DNA of 64,000 nucleotides from Bugula neritina (Eukaryota; Bryozoa; Gymnolaemata; Cheilostomatida; Bugulidae): positions 12,590,980 to 12,654,979 of the forward strand of contig OZ037771.1 of the NCBI GenBank assembly GCA_964035545.1, read 5' to 3'. Shown here in pieces: positions 56,304 to 64,000 of the stretch. Each line of letters opens with the position of its first letter. Within the stretch, counting starts at the first letter, position 1. The position numbers were made by a program, and so were the translations under genes. The notes below the pieces were generated by a model. The model had not been told where the DNA came from. It ran no database searches and saw only the letters and a list, made by a program, of their open reading frames with translations.

Positions 56304-59300
56304 TACAATGTAGACTGAGTGGTCTGTTGTAAGGTTCAAGGTGACAATGCCAGTAACCTTGACCTTGGTGCAGTACAGAGAGGGGATGCAGAGATGGAGC
56401 AGAAGATGAATAGAATAATCAGGGCATGCATAGAGAGTGAGGAAGGGGCAGGCAATCTCATACGAAGTATACATGATCAAGGGGCTGGGGGAAATGGTAA
56501 AGTACTTTTAAGTGTGACATTCCTTCACAAAACAAAAAATAAAAAAAATTTTTTCTGAAGTGGAATGCGAAATGTTCTATGCAGGCAGTGTTAATCAAAT
56601 TTATTAAAAACTGTTTGTCTAATCCTCCCATAAGTTGTCATATGATAGGAGAGTTTCATTGTCTTCCCTCCAGGAAATGTGTTGAAAGAGATTTGTGAAC
56701 CGAATGGTGCGGTAATACATAGTGATGCATTTGAACTGGGTGACCCAACCATCAATATATTGGAGTTGTGGGGAGCTGAGTACCAGGTAAGTGTTTGGAG
56801 ACAGTTAGTTGGGTATTCAGTAGTTTGTTGTGGGAACTGACTATTTGGTGAAGACTTGCCAGATATTTGCTATGTGAAACTTTGAATGATTGGCTGTGAT
56901 GTTGTTAAGTTACTGTCATGTTGCTAGGTTACTGTCATGTTGCTAGGTTACTGTCATGTTGCTAGGTTACTGTCATGTTGCTGTCCTATTACAGGAGAGT
57001 AATGCATTGTTGATAGACTCTGAACACAAGTCACAGCTGTCTAGCATAGCAAAAAGAGAGAAATGTCAAGTCGACTTTGTCGGTGAAATTACTGGTACTG
57101 GCAAGGTAGGGTATTTCTAGGTAACATGTTGAAAAACTGTGCTATACTATTTTTTTATGTGTCATAAATTGTCAGCAAAAGTGAAACTTGAGTGACCAAC
57201 TGTATTTGCCTTTGACTTTACTGCCCTACTATATATTATTTCATGTTGAAATCTTACTCGCTATTTTCACAAGTTTGCAATTAATTGAAATAAAACTGTA
57301 AAATTAAACCTTAAAAAGTGGACTCGTTAATAGTGATCCACCAATAGATCACTGCCTCAGAAACTTGTAGCAGTATTCGTTCAGCATTTTGATTTCTGTA
57401 CTAAACAGTCCATTTTTCCACTTGTGTGAAGTTTTAGCTAGCAGTCCATGCGGAATTTCACTTCAAGTGGCCTTGGCCTTAGCTTTTGTTTGTAGCTCAT
57501 AGAGATGTAGATGGAATTTTCCCCCTACTGTTTCTTATTTCTCATATTTTTTGACTTTGATGTATTGTACAAGCTTATATCTGCTTACTCGTATGATAAA
57601 AACATCTTCAAAGAGTTGCCTTTGCATTCACTCTCAGGTTCAACTCACCCCGTTTGGTTATCTCAAAGGAAAGCAAGAAGAGCAAACTGATGGAAACGGG
57701 CAGTTATCTCCACCACGTAAAAAGCTGTGCCCAGTGTTTCCTGTTGACTTGGAGCTGGAGCATGTTCTTGGAGATATGCCCAAAAAGGTAGACAACATTC
57801 TTTCAGCTTCTAATCGGTAATCGGTATTCTATCAAGTGTGGTGGTCAAGCCTTCGTGTCACAAGGCACAAGCTTTTTAGTTCATCATTACTTGGAGTTGT
57901 GTTTCCTTTTAGGTGTTCAATTTGAAAAGAATAGCTTCAGTTTTAAAACCACTGAAACTGCCAAACGATGTACAAGTTTATGATGCACTGAGTAGAGTTC
58001 TGCGCCTCCCGTCCGTTTCGTCTAAGCGATATCTCACAAACAAGGTGAGACTCAATGGAAAATCTAGTATTTAATATTATGTTGATGTTTATGTATGGGC
58101 CGTCAAGTATAATTATTTGAAAACATTGTTGTTCATATTTTCAAATGTCTTACTATTGAAATTTGTTGCTCTGCCCCCTTCAGGGCTTCAGTCACCGGGG
58201 CTTACACATATCCACCCGCAAACTCAGGTTGTGTTGTGAATTTGGGCTACATGCTGATATCTTCTCCCCCGCTGTTACCCGAGTGGATGTTGTAGGTTGA
58301 CAGATCAGTGACTGGTCTAGTGGCACAGCAGCAGTGTGTGGGTCCGCTACACACTCCTCTGGCAGACGTCGCCGTCACTGCGCTGTCGTACTGGGACACT
58401 AAGGGTGCTGCCACCTCTATTGGCGAACAGCCAATCAAAACACTTGTATCACCGCAGTGCGGGGCTAGAATGTCTGTTGGAGAAGCATTGACCAACTTGT
58501 CGTTTGCTCTAATTACAGAACTGAAGGTAAATAGTCTCCTCTGCTTGATGGTTGCCCTGATATTATTAGTAACATGACCTCACATAGTAAGTACAGTATT
58601 CTATTATTAGTAACATGACCTCACATAGTAAGTACAGTATTCTATTATTAGTAACATGACCTCACATAGTAAGTACAGTATTAGTCTAGAAGTAACCTCC
58701 CAAAAAGTGCTCAAAAAATTGACTTATTACACTTTACTAGGTGGCCACTCAAAAAAAGTTGTTTCTATATCAAAATTTTGTGCTGATTCTGAATCTACAA
58801 ACTTTAGAATTCTATCTCTACCCAAACTCAAGTTATTGAAAAAAACAAACCGACATTTTGAATGGGTGATAAAAATAAATGTGGATTGTGCAAAATAGTA
58901 TCCAATTTTATCAAGCTATTTTGAAGAAAAAATATTTGCTGTAATACCAAAAATAATTGCCTCTTACTTAGAATTCTATGCTGATACTGAATTTAAAGAC
59001 TGCAAGGCACTATCTCAAATTAAAACCAAGTTGTTTATCTAAACATATATGTTTGTTATGAATCGACATATTGCATGCGGCATAAGCATGCAGAATAGTT
59101 GTATGACCAAGCTATTTATACAAAAATAAAAACAAAGTCATGCTGATGTGTGAAAAAACTATATTTATAAAATCATAGCACAAAATAAATGTTGAAATGA
59201 ACAAATATTGAAATCTTTTGAGCACAGCCCAAGTGAATCATTTGCTAGTCTGTCAGTAACCGTTAAACATCCGCAAAAATCAACAAGATTCTGTAAAATT

Positions 59301-62300
59301 ATTTAGAGGAACAGAAGCATGAGAGATGATCAAAATCAAATTGGTTGCATCAAAATATATAACAAATGTCTAAAAATAGTGCTTTATTATGAAAAAGTAT
59401 TCTCGTCACCATTGTCACTGCCGTCAATCTCATCAGCTTCTTCCCCAATATAGAGCTTCTTCTCAGACAATCCTTACATTGACAAACATCAGTGCATGCA
59501 CTGCATTTGAGACTTCTGACATCCACATCTTGATATGTTGTAGTTGGTCTTACAGGAGCAGTTTAAATTTTGCAATATACATGTTCAGGTGCGGAAGCTT
59601 GAATCATCTACTTTATATTTATGCTGCCATGATTCTCAACAATCTTTTCATAATGTTCTGGGGGTGGTGCATCAATATAGGCTGTTGTCACCCTTCTTCA
59701 AATGGCTGCCTGATAAATTGCTCTTTTTACGTGCAAATTTAATTAATCTTTTGTTGGAGGCGAACTGTATTAAGTTATTTTAGACGGCGAACAAAATACA
59801 GTGTATCGGACATTATCTATATTTGAATTTCCTGCTACATAAAGTTTATAGACAAATTGTTCTACTTCAGCCGCTGTAATGGCTTACAGCTTAAAATATT
59901 TCCCAAGGTGTTTAAAGCTTCCCATACATGAATATTTTCTCGAAAGAAAGTAGGCTGTGCGCTATCCTTTTCCATAAAAAGCACTATAGTCGAATAACAA
60001 CCTGTTAAAGCATGAAATCTAGTAAGTGCTGCACACAACTGCATGCGGTCTGGATTTATTTGCTGCAATGTTGACATCCAAATACCTAATATGATTATGG
60101 TTTCCTCCCACCTAGACGCTGTTTTTATTTTGTTACCATATATCAATATTACCTATATAACTGTTGAATTGATTGCTAAATAGCTAATATGCTAATAGCT
60201 ATAGTAGCTAACATGAATTATCTAGAATAATATTTTATTATTTTTACGAATTTGTGTGAGGCAAAAAGTAGTAATACATTAATAATAGACACTATATATC
60301 TTTAATGGATGCTTATTAACAAAAAATCTTTTTAAACAACAGGCAAGATGTATAGAATATACAAAATTAATAAGTTAATGCAAATCAAAGGAATTTATTT
60401 ATGTGCTAAATAACAAGCAATTGATCCAAGTTTATTTAAATATACACATTTTTCAATAATATTAAAATAAGTTGCATACATGAAAATACATTTTACCAAA
60501 ATAAATAACCAGCGTCTAAGTAGGAAATTTAGCCTAGTCTTTATCTGGGATGACACCATGATTATGACACCCGTGTAAAAATATAATTGGTAAGAAGGTA
60601 ATGTTTTGCTAATAGCGAGACTTAGGATGAAAACATCAGTGTCTTGAGATTTAATTATTGCACGTAGGATTATGATGTTCATAAGATATTTTGCATGTAA
60701 CAAAAGTTGTGTATCTGATTCCTTATGATCTAATTGTAAACATTTGAGTTCTGATTCCTTAAGAATTCCACCATGTTTGAAAAATTGTAGCTGAGCTTTT
60801 TTTTTTGGTATGCAACAACTATAATAATAATATTGTTCTCTAAAATATTTTTACTCTATGTTTCACACAAAAATGCACCAGTCTCACACTCAGCTTGTTT
60901 TATTTGCTGATAAGAAATTATTATTTTTGTGACAAATGGCACACAGGAAAAAAGTACATGCCTATGATCTTTGAATAAGGCAGCCCAAGATCATTTTTCT
61001 AATGGTTGGCCTAAATATAACCATATATATTTTAAATTATAGGGAAGCTTTAGGGTATTTCTTCTGTAACTATAAATGAGCTAAATTGACTCTAGAGTCA
61101 TTATATTAAGATAGTATAAAAATATGCATTTTAAGTAATAGCATTGTTTTAAAAACCAAATTGCTTATTTATATATAGTTCAGCCTAAATTTATTGGCAA
61201 AGCTCAATCGTACACATTTAAAATATTATCTTCTGGAGTCCAGATCAACCTGCTCATGCTTCGATCATTACTTTTTTGTAAAAGTAGTTATTATAATAAA
61301 AATTGTGAGGAAATCATTGTCAGACACAGATTTACTTATAATTCGGCTTTTTTATAGTTGATCAATTATGTTTGCCTTAAACTAAAAAAACCCATTCCAT
61401 TGCTTGTTTTCGTCCATACAGTCCACTTATTTTCATATTTTTTCACAAGAAAATCACTAGAATTAAACTCAGAGAAGTGAAAAATACATCTATGATTATC
61501 TGCGAAAGTTTTTGCTTGTATATATAATAAACTAGCTTCAATAATTTCAAGATAATATTTAATGAATTTGGACAAAGTTGTGGGGAAACAACTCCTATAA
61601 AATTTTAAAGAGCTTTTGTGACTAACTGGGTGGACAGAAAAATTTAGAGTTTTTATAACAGAAAAGTGAAAAGAGTATCTATAATTATCAGCAAAATTAT
61701 TTTGCTTATATAAAATAAATTAGCTTGAATAATTCCAAGATATTTAGCTGCTTCACAAAAACGTTAAGAGAAAACAACTCCTGATTAATTTTAAAAGTTT
61801 GAAGCGCTTTTGTGGCTAACTGGGTACACAGAACAGTCTAGAGTTTTCACAGATTAATTAGGACCCTTCAAACTCTCCATTTCTAAAAAAATTGCGTGGC
61901 CACCCCTCGGAGTGTAATGAGTGAAAGATAATTGGAGGTTACTTCTAGACTATATTCTATTATTAGTAACATGACCTCACATAGTAAGTACAGTATTCTA
62001 TTATTAGTAACATGACCTTACATAGTAAGTACACTGTTCTATTATTAGTAACATGACCTCACATAGTAAGTACACTGTTCTATTATTAGTAACATGACCT
62101 CACATAGTAAGTACACTGCTCTATTATTAGTAACAGAACTTGTCAATGGAGCTGTAGGTTAACTATGTCAAGGTTACTATAGTACTGTGTGCTTATCTCC
62201 TCTTTCCTGTCTACTTTGAAGGACGTGAAGTGCAGTGCTAATTGGATGTGGCCGGCGAAGCTGCCGGGCGAAGGAGCTCGCATGTACGATGCGTGTGAGG

Positions 62301-63275
62301 CTATGAGTGTTGTGATGAAGCAGCTCGGCATCGCTGTCGACGGTGGTGAGTCATGTGGAGTGCAAGTCTCATCTACTGCAGTTGTAGCTAGTTCAAGTGT
62401 TTAATATTGATTGATTGAAGAACCTTCTGTATTTACTAATTGGTTTCTTTGAGGAATTTTATATATTTATTAGACTTGTCGAATCTAACTGGCTTTGCCT
62501 AAATAGCGTAGGGCTTGTTGTATTTATATGTGCCCATGTCTGTGTTGGCAGCATGCTGTGTGTACATAGTTTCAGTTACCATTACTGCAGGTAAAGACTC
62601 ACTAAGCATGGCGGCTAGAGTTAATGATGCTACAGTCAAATCTCCTGGAACTGTTGTTATCTCCACCTACGCTGCGTGTGAAGACATCACTAAAACTATA
62701 ACTCCTGACTTCAAGTGCCCAGACTCTATTGGTAATTGTCCTTTCTTCTTCCTCCTGCGGCTCTAGTGCTAGGCTGCCATATTTATCCACTCTAGAAATA
62801 TTGAGCTCAGCATTGGGAGTTGTGTCCCCACAGGCCATATATTACAAAATCTTTTATTCACACTGTTAATGCAAGTGTTTATGCTATTAGCCTCATTAGA
62901 TCAGAGTAGTTTGTCGTTTTAACCTTGACCTTCACTTTTTAGCATTAGTTTCCTTTGTTAAAACATTTTACCAAGAAATGTAGTATATATTCAATTGTTG
63001 GCCTATTGTTGACCAGTTCCACAGCCGTTTGATATAAGTATGAATAGTTTTTTAACCTTTTTTTATAAAACTGCATTGTTCATTTGCTATAAAATTTACT
63101 GTGCTGTTCTCAGGTGAGCTAGTTTACATCAACCTGTCTAAAGGCCAGTCCAGCAGACGCGTGGGCGGATCAGCTCTGGCCCAGGTTTACGGACAAATAG
63201 GCGACGTTTCTGCCGATTTGGATGACTCGGACCTGTTCAGCAGATGTTTCCAGACTTTACAAACTCTAATCAACA
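30003..63275 (+). CDS. PFAS: PFAS, phosphoribosylformylglycinamidine synthase, exons 1-20 (3' end outside window)
   Basis: Exons: 30003-30147, 30462-30624, 30855-31022, 31580-31707, 32749-32857, 38782-38922, 39307-39431, 40222-40350, 40807-40920, 41433-41576, 55752-55825, 56334-56496, 56674-56786, 56995-57105, 57638-57787, 57913-58044, 58296-58526, 62222-62345, 62591-62731, 63114-63275. Phases are continuous, giving 922 codons with no stop. The enzyme converts FGAR, glutamine and ATP to FGAM in the cytosolic de novo purine pathway. Visible landmarks: an N-terminal PurS-like domain (exons 1-3), the linker [10 protein letters not shown] with FDLAQSNSEHCRHW, the AIR-synthase-like ATP site [66 protein letters not shown], then the second synthase-like half with [17 protein letters not shown] and [16 protein letters not shown] and [14 protein letters not shown]. 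The C-terminal glutamine amidotransferase (roughly 400 residues) is beyond the window. Introns 5 and 10 host antisense genes. Confidence 0.97.
31035..31310. repeat. 22-bp minisatellite in PFAS intron 3
   Basis: About 12 copies of TACTACTAATATACTGTATGTA with variants (TTTATATCCA), starting about 15 nt after the exon 3 donor. Confidence 0.9.
31850..32060 (-). mobile_element. tRNA-derived SINE, copy 2
   Basis: In PFAS intron 4. Read on the minus strand, the first 60 nt resemble a tRNA from the D arm to the T arm: GAGCGCTGACCTAGTAAACAG, then GGTTTGAGTCG in the box B position. The body matches the copy at 7612-7830. No intact acceptor stem. Confidence 0.65.
33010..36813 (-). CDS. carbohydrate sulfotransferase (HNK-1 type, Sulfotransfer_2), antisense in PFAS intron 5
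   Basis: Minus-strand exons: 36813 to about 36555 (ends uncertain), about 35251-35101, 34712-34617, 33496-33010. The last three join in phase and end at a stop at 33010-33012. Exon 2 holds the 5'-PAPS-binding motif [10 protein letters not shown]; the junction of exons 3 and 4 builds the 3'-phosphate motif [15 protein letters not shown]. The C-terminal half matches Golgi sulfotransferases that modify chondroitin, dermatan or HNK-1 glycans (ETEALLK-like segment, [13 protein letters not shown] end). In the P-loop the usual Cys after Gly is Trp-Thr-Thr, as seen in some divergent members. The candidate first exon (charged, [12 protein letters not shown]) fits the stem region; no membrane anchor was found, so at least one 5' exon is missing from my model. 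Minus-strand AATAAA near 32910 may end the transcript. Confidence 0.82.
35592..35737. mobile_element. fold-back MITE family B, copy 3 (partial)
   Basis: Shares CATAGAAAATCAAGCAAAAT, AGCTGTATTTGTTAAT, GTGAAAAATAGCTAAAACC and the end TAAATTAAGTAAAATGACC with copies at 17462, 19492 and 41147. The hairpin half is missing. Confidence 0.7.
37937..38171 (-). pseudogene. truncated copy of the sulfotransferase last exon
   Basis: Very similar to 33002-33215 and extends past the stop codon into 3' sequence. It covers only the C-terminal part. On the minus strand the equivalent of the YYNQLND segment has an in-frame TAG (38046-38048), and a 23-bp stretch (GTTTCTATGAGTCAGGGTGGC-like) is tandemly duplicated, which shifts the frame. 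There is no sign of the upstream exons. It lies upstream of the working gene in the same PFAS intron, on the same strand. Confidence 0.85.
38931..39073 (-). repeat. inverted partner of the 41.76-kb repeat, PFAS intron 6
   Basis: About 143 bp nearly identical (only a handful of mismatches) to the reverse complement of 41759-41905. It contains a short internal palindrome GCAGTGGCCACTGC. It starts 8 nt after the exon 6 donor. Confidence 0.88.
39425..39640. repeat. 19-bp minisatellite at the PFAS exon 7 donor
   Basis: About 11 copies of CTACAGCCCTAACTTGTTG. The first CTACAG is the end of exon 7 (exon ends 39431), so the unit includes the exon edge. Confidence 0.9.
39918..40144. mobile_element. 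hAT-like MITE, 227 bp, PFAS intron 7
   Basis: Ends CAGGGTGGGCAAC and GTTGCCCACTCCTG, with GTGGCC-rich subterminal regions. Flanked by near-identical 8-mers GCTAGAGT (39910-39917) and TCTAGAGT (40146-40153), one mismatch. Different sequence from the hAT MITE at 16731, same structural class. Confidence 0.8.
41147..41301. mobile_element. fold-back MITE family B, copy 4 (partial)
   Basis: In PFAS intron 9. Contains CATAGAAAATTAAGCAAAAT, ACCTAGCTTATTCAGCTG, GTGAAAAATAGCTAAAACTA and ends TAAAGTAAGTTAAATGACCC, matching the other family B copies. Confidence 0.7.
41563..41726. repeat. about 38-bp tandem repeat of the PFAS exon 10 donor, five copies
   Basis: Exon 10 ends CCTAGGTCAG before GTTAGTATA (41576/41577). 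The junction GGTCAG/GTTAG or GGTCAG/GTCAG recurs about every 35-40 bp, five times in all, with interspersed TATGTTACACT and TATCTC words. Confidence 0.9.
41728..41924. mobile_element. short TIR element, inverted copy of the 38.9-kb repeat
   Basis: A perfect 22-bp terminal inverted repeat (GTAATAGTAAAGGTCCTGAC at the left end, its inverse at 41903-41924) encloses a core that is the near-identical reverse complement of 38931-39073. Looks like a small non-autonomous element; the 38.9-kb copy lacks the terminal repeats. Confidence 0.7.
41925..44457. other. PFAS intron 10, left part
   Basis: AT-rich intronic sequence with no supported gene. A good translation-start context at 43828-43840 opens only a 21-codon frame. 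Short frames at 42252-42866 and 43138-43374 show no domain. Confidence 0.5.
44458..48507 (-). CDS. NHL-repeat beta-propeller protein with disordered N-terminus, 6 coding exons, 484 aa
   Basis: Minus-strand exons: 48507-47953, 47594-47460, 46145-46029, 45856-45665, 45304-45071, 44679-44458; every intron is phase 0 and the sum is 484 codons plus stop. Residues 1-185 are rich in Ser, Thr, Asn and Lys with no RING, B-box or coiled coil. From about residue 186 there are NHL repeats, one per exon or so: [74 protein letters not shown] and [18 protein letters not shown], each with the strand segment VKVF or LKIF between. They should form a six-bladed propeller. NHL domains bind RNA or protein, in TRIM2/TRIM3/Brat-like proteins for example; this one lacks the ubiquitin-ligase part. 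It lies antisense in PFAS intron 10. The ATG follows a splice acceptor (TTTCAG at 48514), so a 5' non-coding exon exists upstream, perhaps ending at a donor AAAG/GTAAGT near 53258. Confidence 0.88.
46612..46746. repeat. 23-bp tandem repeat in an NHL-gene intron
   Basis: About five copies of TTACCAACACTGGGTTGCTC with variants, between NHL coding exons 2 and 3 (exons at 47460-47594 and 46029-46145), not at a splice site. Confidence 0.8.
49016..49158 (+). mobile_element. MITE family A, copy 3
   Basis: Starts GGTGCAGTAGTGGAAAAATT and contains GAGATAGCCTAAGTTCT, AAATTTTGGTTTG and GAGAACATAACTTCT in the same order as copy 1; ends ATCTCCATCACTGAACC. Confidence 0.7.
50158..50382. repeat. about 53-bp tandem repeat followed by (CA)n
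   Basis: Three copies of a unit with CATAGTAGTAAGTATTGTAT and GTAAGCTGGTGTACTTACA, then a CA dinucleotide run of about 22 units at 50338-50382. Confidence 0.85.
53085..53192 (-). mobile_element. MITE family A, copy 4 (partial, inverted)
   Basis: On the minus strand it starts AGGTACAGTAGTGGAGAGAC and keeps GAGAGCATAACTTCTTTAGC; the far terminal repeat is not recognisable. Confidence 0.6.
53694..53782. repeat. 17-bp tandem repeat
   Basis: Five to six copies of ACCAAATACTTACTCT with small changes. Confidence 0.85.
56187..56298. repeat. (CA)n microsatellite in PFAS intron 11
   Basis: About 50 CA units, imperfect at the left end (CACGCACTCACACGC), ending 35 nt before exon 12. Confidence 0.95.
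56900..56985. repeat. 19-bp tandem repeat at the PFAS exon 14 acceptor
   Basis: Four to five copies of TTGCTAGGTTACTGTCATG ending about 15 nt before exon 14 (56995). Confidence 0.88.
58555..58681. repeat. 41-bp tandem repeat, left block, PFAS intron 17
   Basis: Three copies of a unit with TATTATTAGTAACATGACCT and CACATAGTAAGTACAG. The block is cut off mid-unit by the element starting at 58682 and resumes at 61953. Confidence 0.92.
58682..61952. mobile_element. unclassified 3271-bp TIR DNA transposon
   Basis: Inserted in a 41-bp tandem array. Both ends start TAGTCTAGAAGTAACCTCC (left as written, right inverted), and the similarity continues to about 70-85 bp with CATTACACT and GGTGGCCAC blocks. 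A 3-bp TAT flanks it on both sides (58679-58681 and 61953-61955); neighbouring intact units show the empty site CAGTATTCTA. The interior contains two pairs of roughly 200-250-bp diverged direct repeats near the ends (about 58765/59000 and 61430/61660). A decayed minus-strand gene lies in the middle. I cannot assign a superfamily. Confidence 0.85.
59862..60703 (-). pseudogene. decayed transposon gene with DTDVF and HALTGC motifs
   Basis: Two minus-strand open blocks in N-to-C order. 60703-60395 includes LHAKYL, then [17 protein letters not shown] and LYFYTG. 60146-59862 includes [17 protein letters not shown] and WEALNTLGN. Together they match, from memory, a widespread uncharacterised animal repeat-associated protein type with LHAKHA, SxDTDVFIL and HALTGCDT blocks. 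Here the Asp of GCDT is Tyr and the blocks are separated by about 250 nt with stops, so the gene is either interrupted by an intron or dead; I favour dead. Confidence 0.6.
61953..62140. repeat. 41-bp tandem repeat, right block
   Basis: About four and a half more units of the array at 58555, with ACAGTATTC changed to ACACTGTTC in the later units. It ends 80 nt before exon 18. Confidence 0.92.
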
Positions 63276-64000
63276 GTAAGTATTAGTAAATCACCTTTAT
63301 CTGTCAGCTCTTTATCTGCTAGCTCTTTATTCGCTAACTTTTTGGCTGCTAGTTTTCCATCTGCCTTTTTCTGTTATTGCTAAATCAATTTATTCAATTA
63401 CTTAAGTTTTTGTTTCTTTAAATTAAAAAATTCGGGTCATCCATTTTGTGACGAGTTTAAATTTATATGAGAATTCGTGGTCATTAATCTTTTAATTAGT
63501 AAGTATTTTTAATAAGATTTGATTTTTGAAGTCCTATTTAGGTTAGAAAAATAAAAAAAGAACTTTTGACTTTGGGCTTCGCTGAGGACTCGAACCCGGA
63601 ACCTCCTGCACCCCTTACCTTAGGTGCAGTGCTCATACCACTCAGCCAACTGTTCCCTTGATATTTTAAGGGCATATTTCGTTATAATAATGGTATCACA
63701 ACAATTAATTAAAACCAATTAAATTGCCTGAAAAAATTTATTATCCAATTAAAATATTTCTCGTTGCAACAATGCATAGTTTGAATATTTTTTTAATAAT
63801 TTTAAATATTGTCGTAATGAAAAATGACCCAAATTTATGTACTGTCATTATTGAAAACATATTTCATAAACAGCAAATTTAATTATCGTTTTCATTTTTT
63901 ATTTAAACTGTATTTTTAGTAAGAACTCAAAAAAACAGATTTCACATGACCCAGTTTAGTTTATAACTTCATGCTTCAAATTATTTACCATTTTTACTAA
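63276..64000. other. PFAS intron 20, start
   Basis: AT-rich intron after the exon 20 donor (GTAAGT at 63276), with a CTAGCTCTTTATC-type short repeat at 63300-63350 and the tRNA-like element. The next PFAS exon is not in the window. Confidence 0.6.
63574..63657 (-). mobile_element. tRNA-like sequence, probably a SINE head
   Basis: 84 nt on the minus strand starting GGGAACAGTTGGCTGAGTGG, with box A TGGCTGAGTGG and box B GGTTCGAGTCC. The T stem does not pair and the 3' end (GCGAAGCCC) does not pair with GGGAACA, so it is not a working tRNA. It resembles a Leu-type tRNA (loop TAAGGT). It lies in PFAS intron 20. Confidence 0.65.

Noticed and set aside
56148-56480. 110-codon open frame with a Val-Cys run
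   Set aside because: Translation of the (CA)n microsatellite on the minus strand, opposite PFAS exon 12.
63574-63657. Functional tRNA-Leu gene
   Set aside because: Acceptor and T stems do not pair; boxes A and B alone fit a SINE head or tRNA pseudogene.

Overview
The window is animal nuclear DNA. It is AT-rich, with many short exons bounded by GT..AG introns, and about a third of its length is repeats. Domain content (DUF229, MADF-BESS, HNK-1-type sulfotransferase, NHL) and intron density suggest an invertebrate, perhaps a spiralian; I cannot place it further. Exon models were built by hand from splice signals and checked for phase continuity. ABCE1 (598 codons), the DUF229 gene (617), the MADF-BESS gene (294) and the NHL gene (484) close in frame from ATG to stop. 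PFAS stays in phase over 20 exons and runs off the right edge.

Layout: (1) 577-8182, minus: DUF229 sulfatase-like membrane protein, 12 exons. (2) 10438-13319, plus: MADF-BESS DNA-binding protein, 3 exons. (3) 14538-20998, minus: ABCE1, the ribosome-recycling ATPase, 12 exons. (4) 21-30 kb: a mobile-element region with a (TA)n tract, a degenerate GTATNA-type array, a piggyBac-like MITE with TTAA duplications, a LINE with an intact 915-codon endonuclease/reverse transcriptase ORF, and a 300-bp palindrome. (5) 30003 to beyond 63275, plus: PFAS, the fourth step of de novo purine synthesis; its C-terminal glutaminase lies outside the window.

Two other genes sit antisense inside PFAS introns. A carbohydrate sulfotransferase (33010 to about 36813) and a broken copy of its last exon are in intron 5. 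An NHL-repeat protein (44458-48507) is in the 14-kb intron 10. The genes share no pathway; the links between them are positional.

The most unusual pattern is at exon-intron junctions. In about ten of roughly 45 introns a tandem duplication or minisatellite starts at or within a few tens of bases of a splice site, and in five of them the unit contains the junction itself (ABCE1 intron 7, PFAS introns 7 and 10, DUF229 introns 2 and 4). A fold-back MITE in ABCE1 intron 3 inserted exactly at the splice donor and duplicated it. The other main candidate is a 3.27-kb TIR element in PFAS intron 17, flanked by a TAT duplication. It carries a decayed gene with DTDVF and HALTGC motifs and splits a 41-bp tandem array, so the empty site can be read directly.
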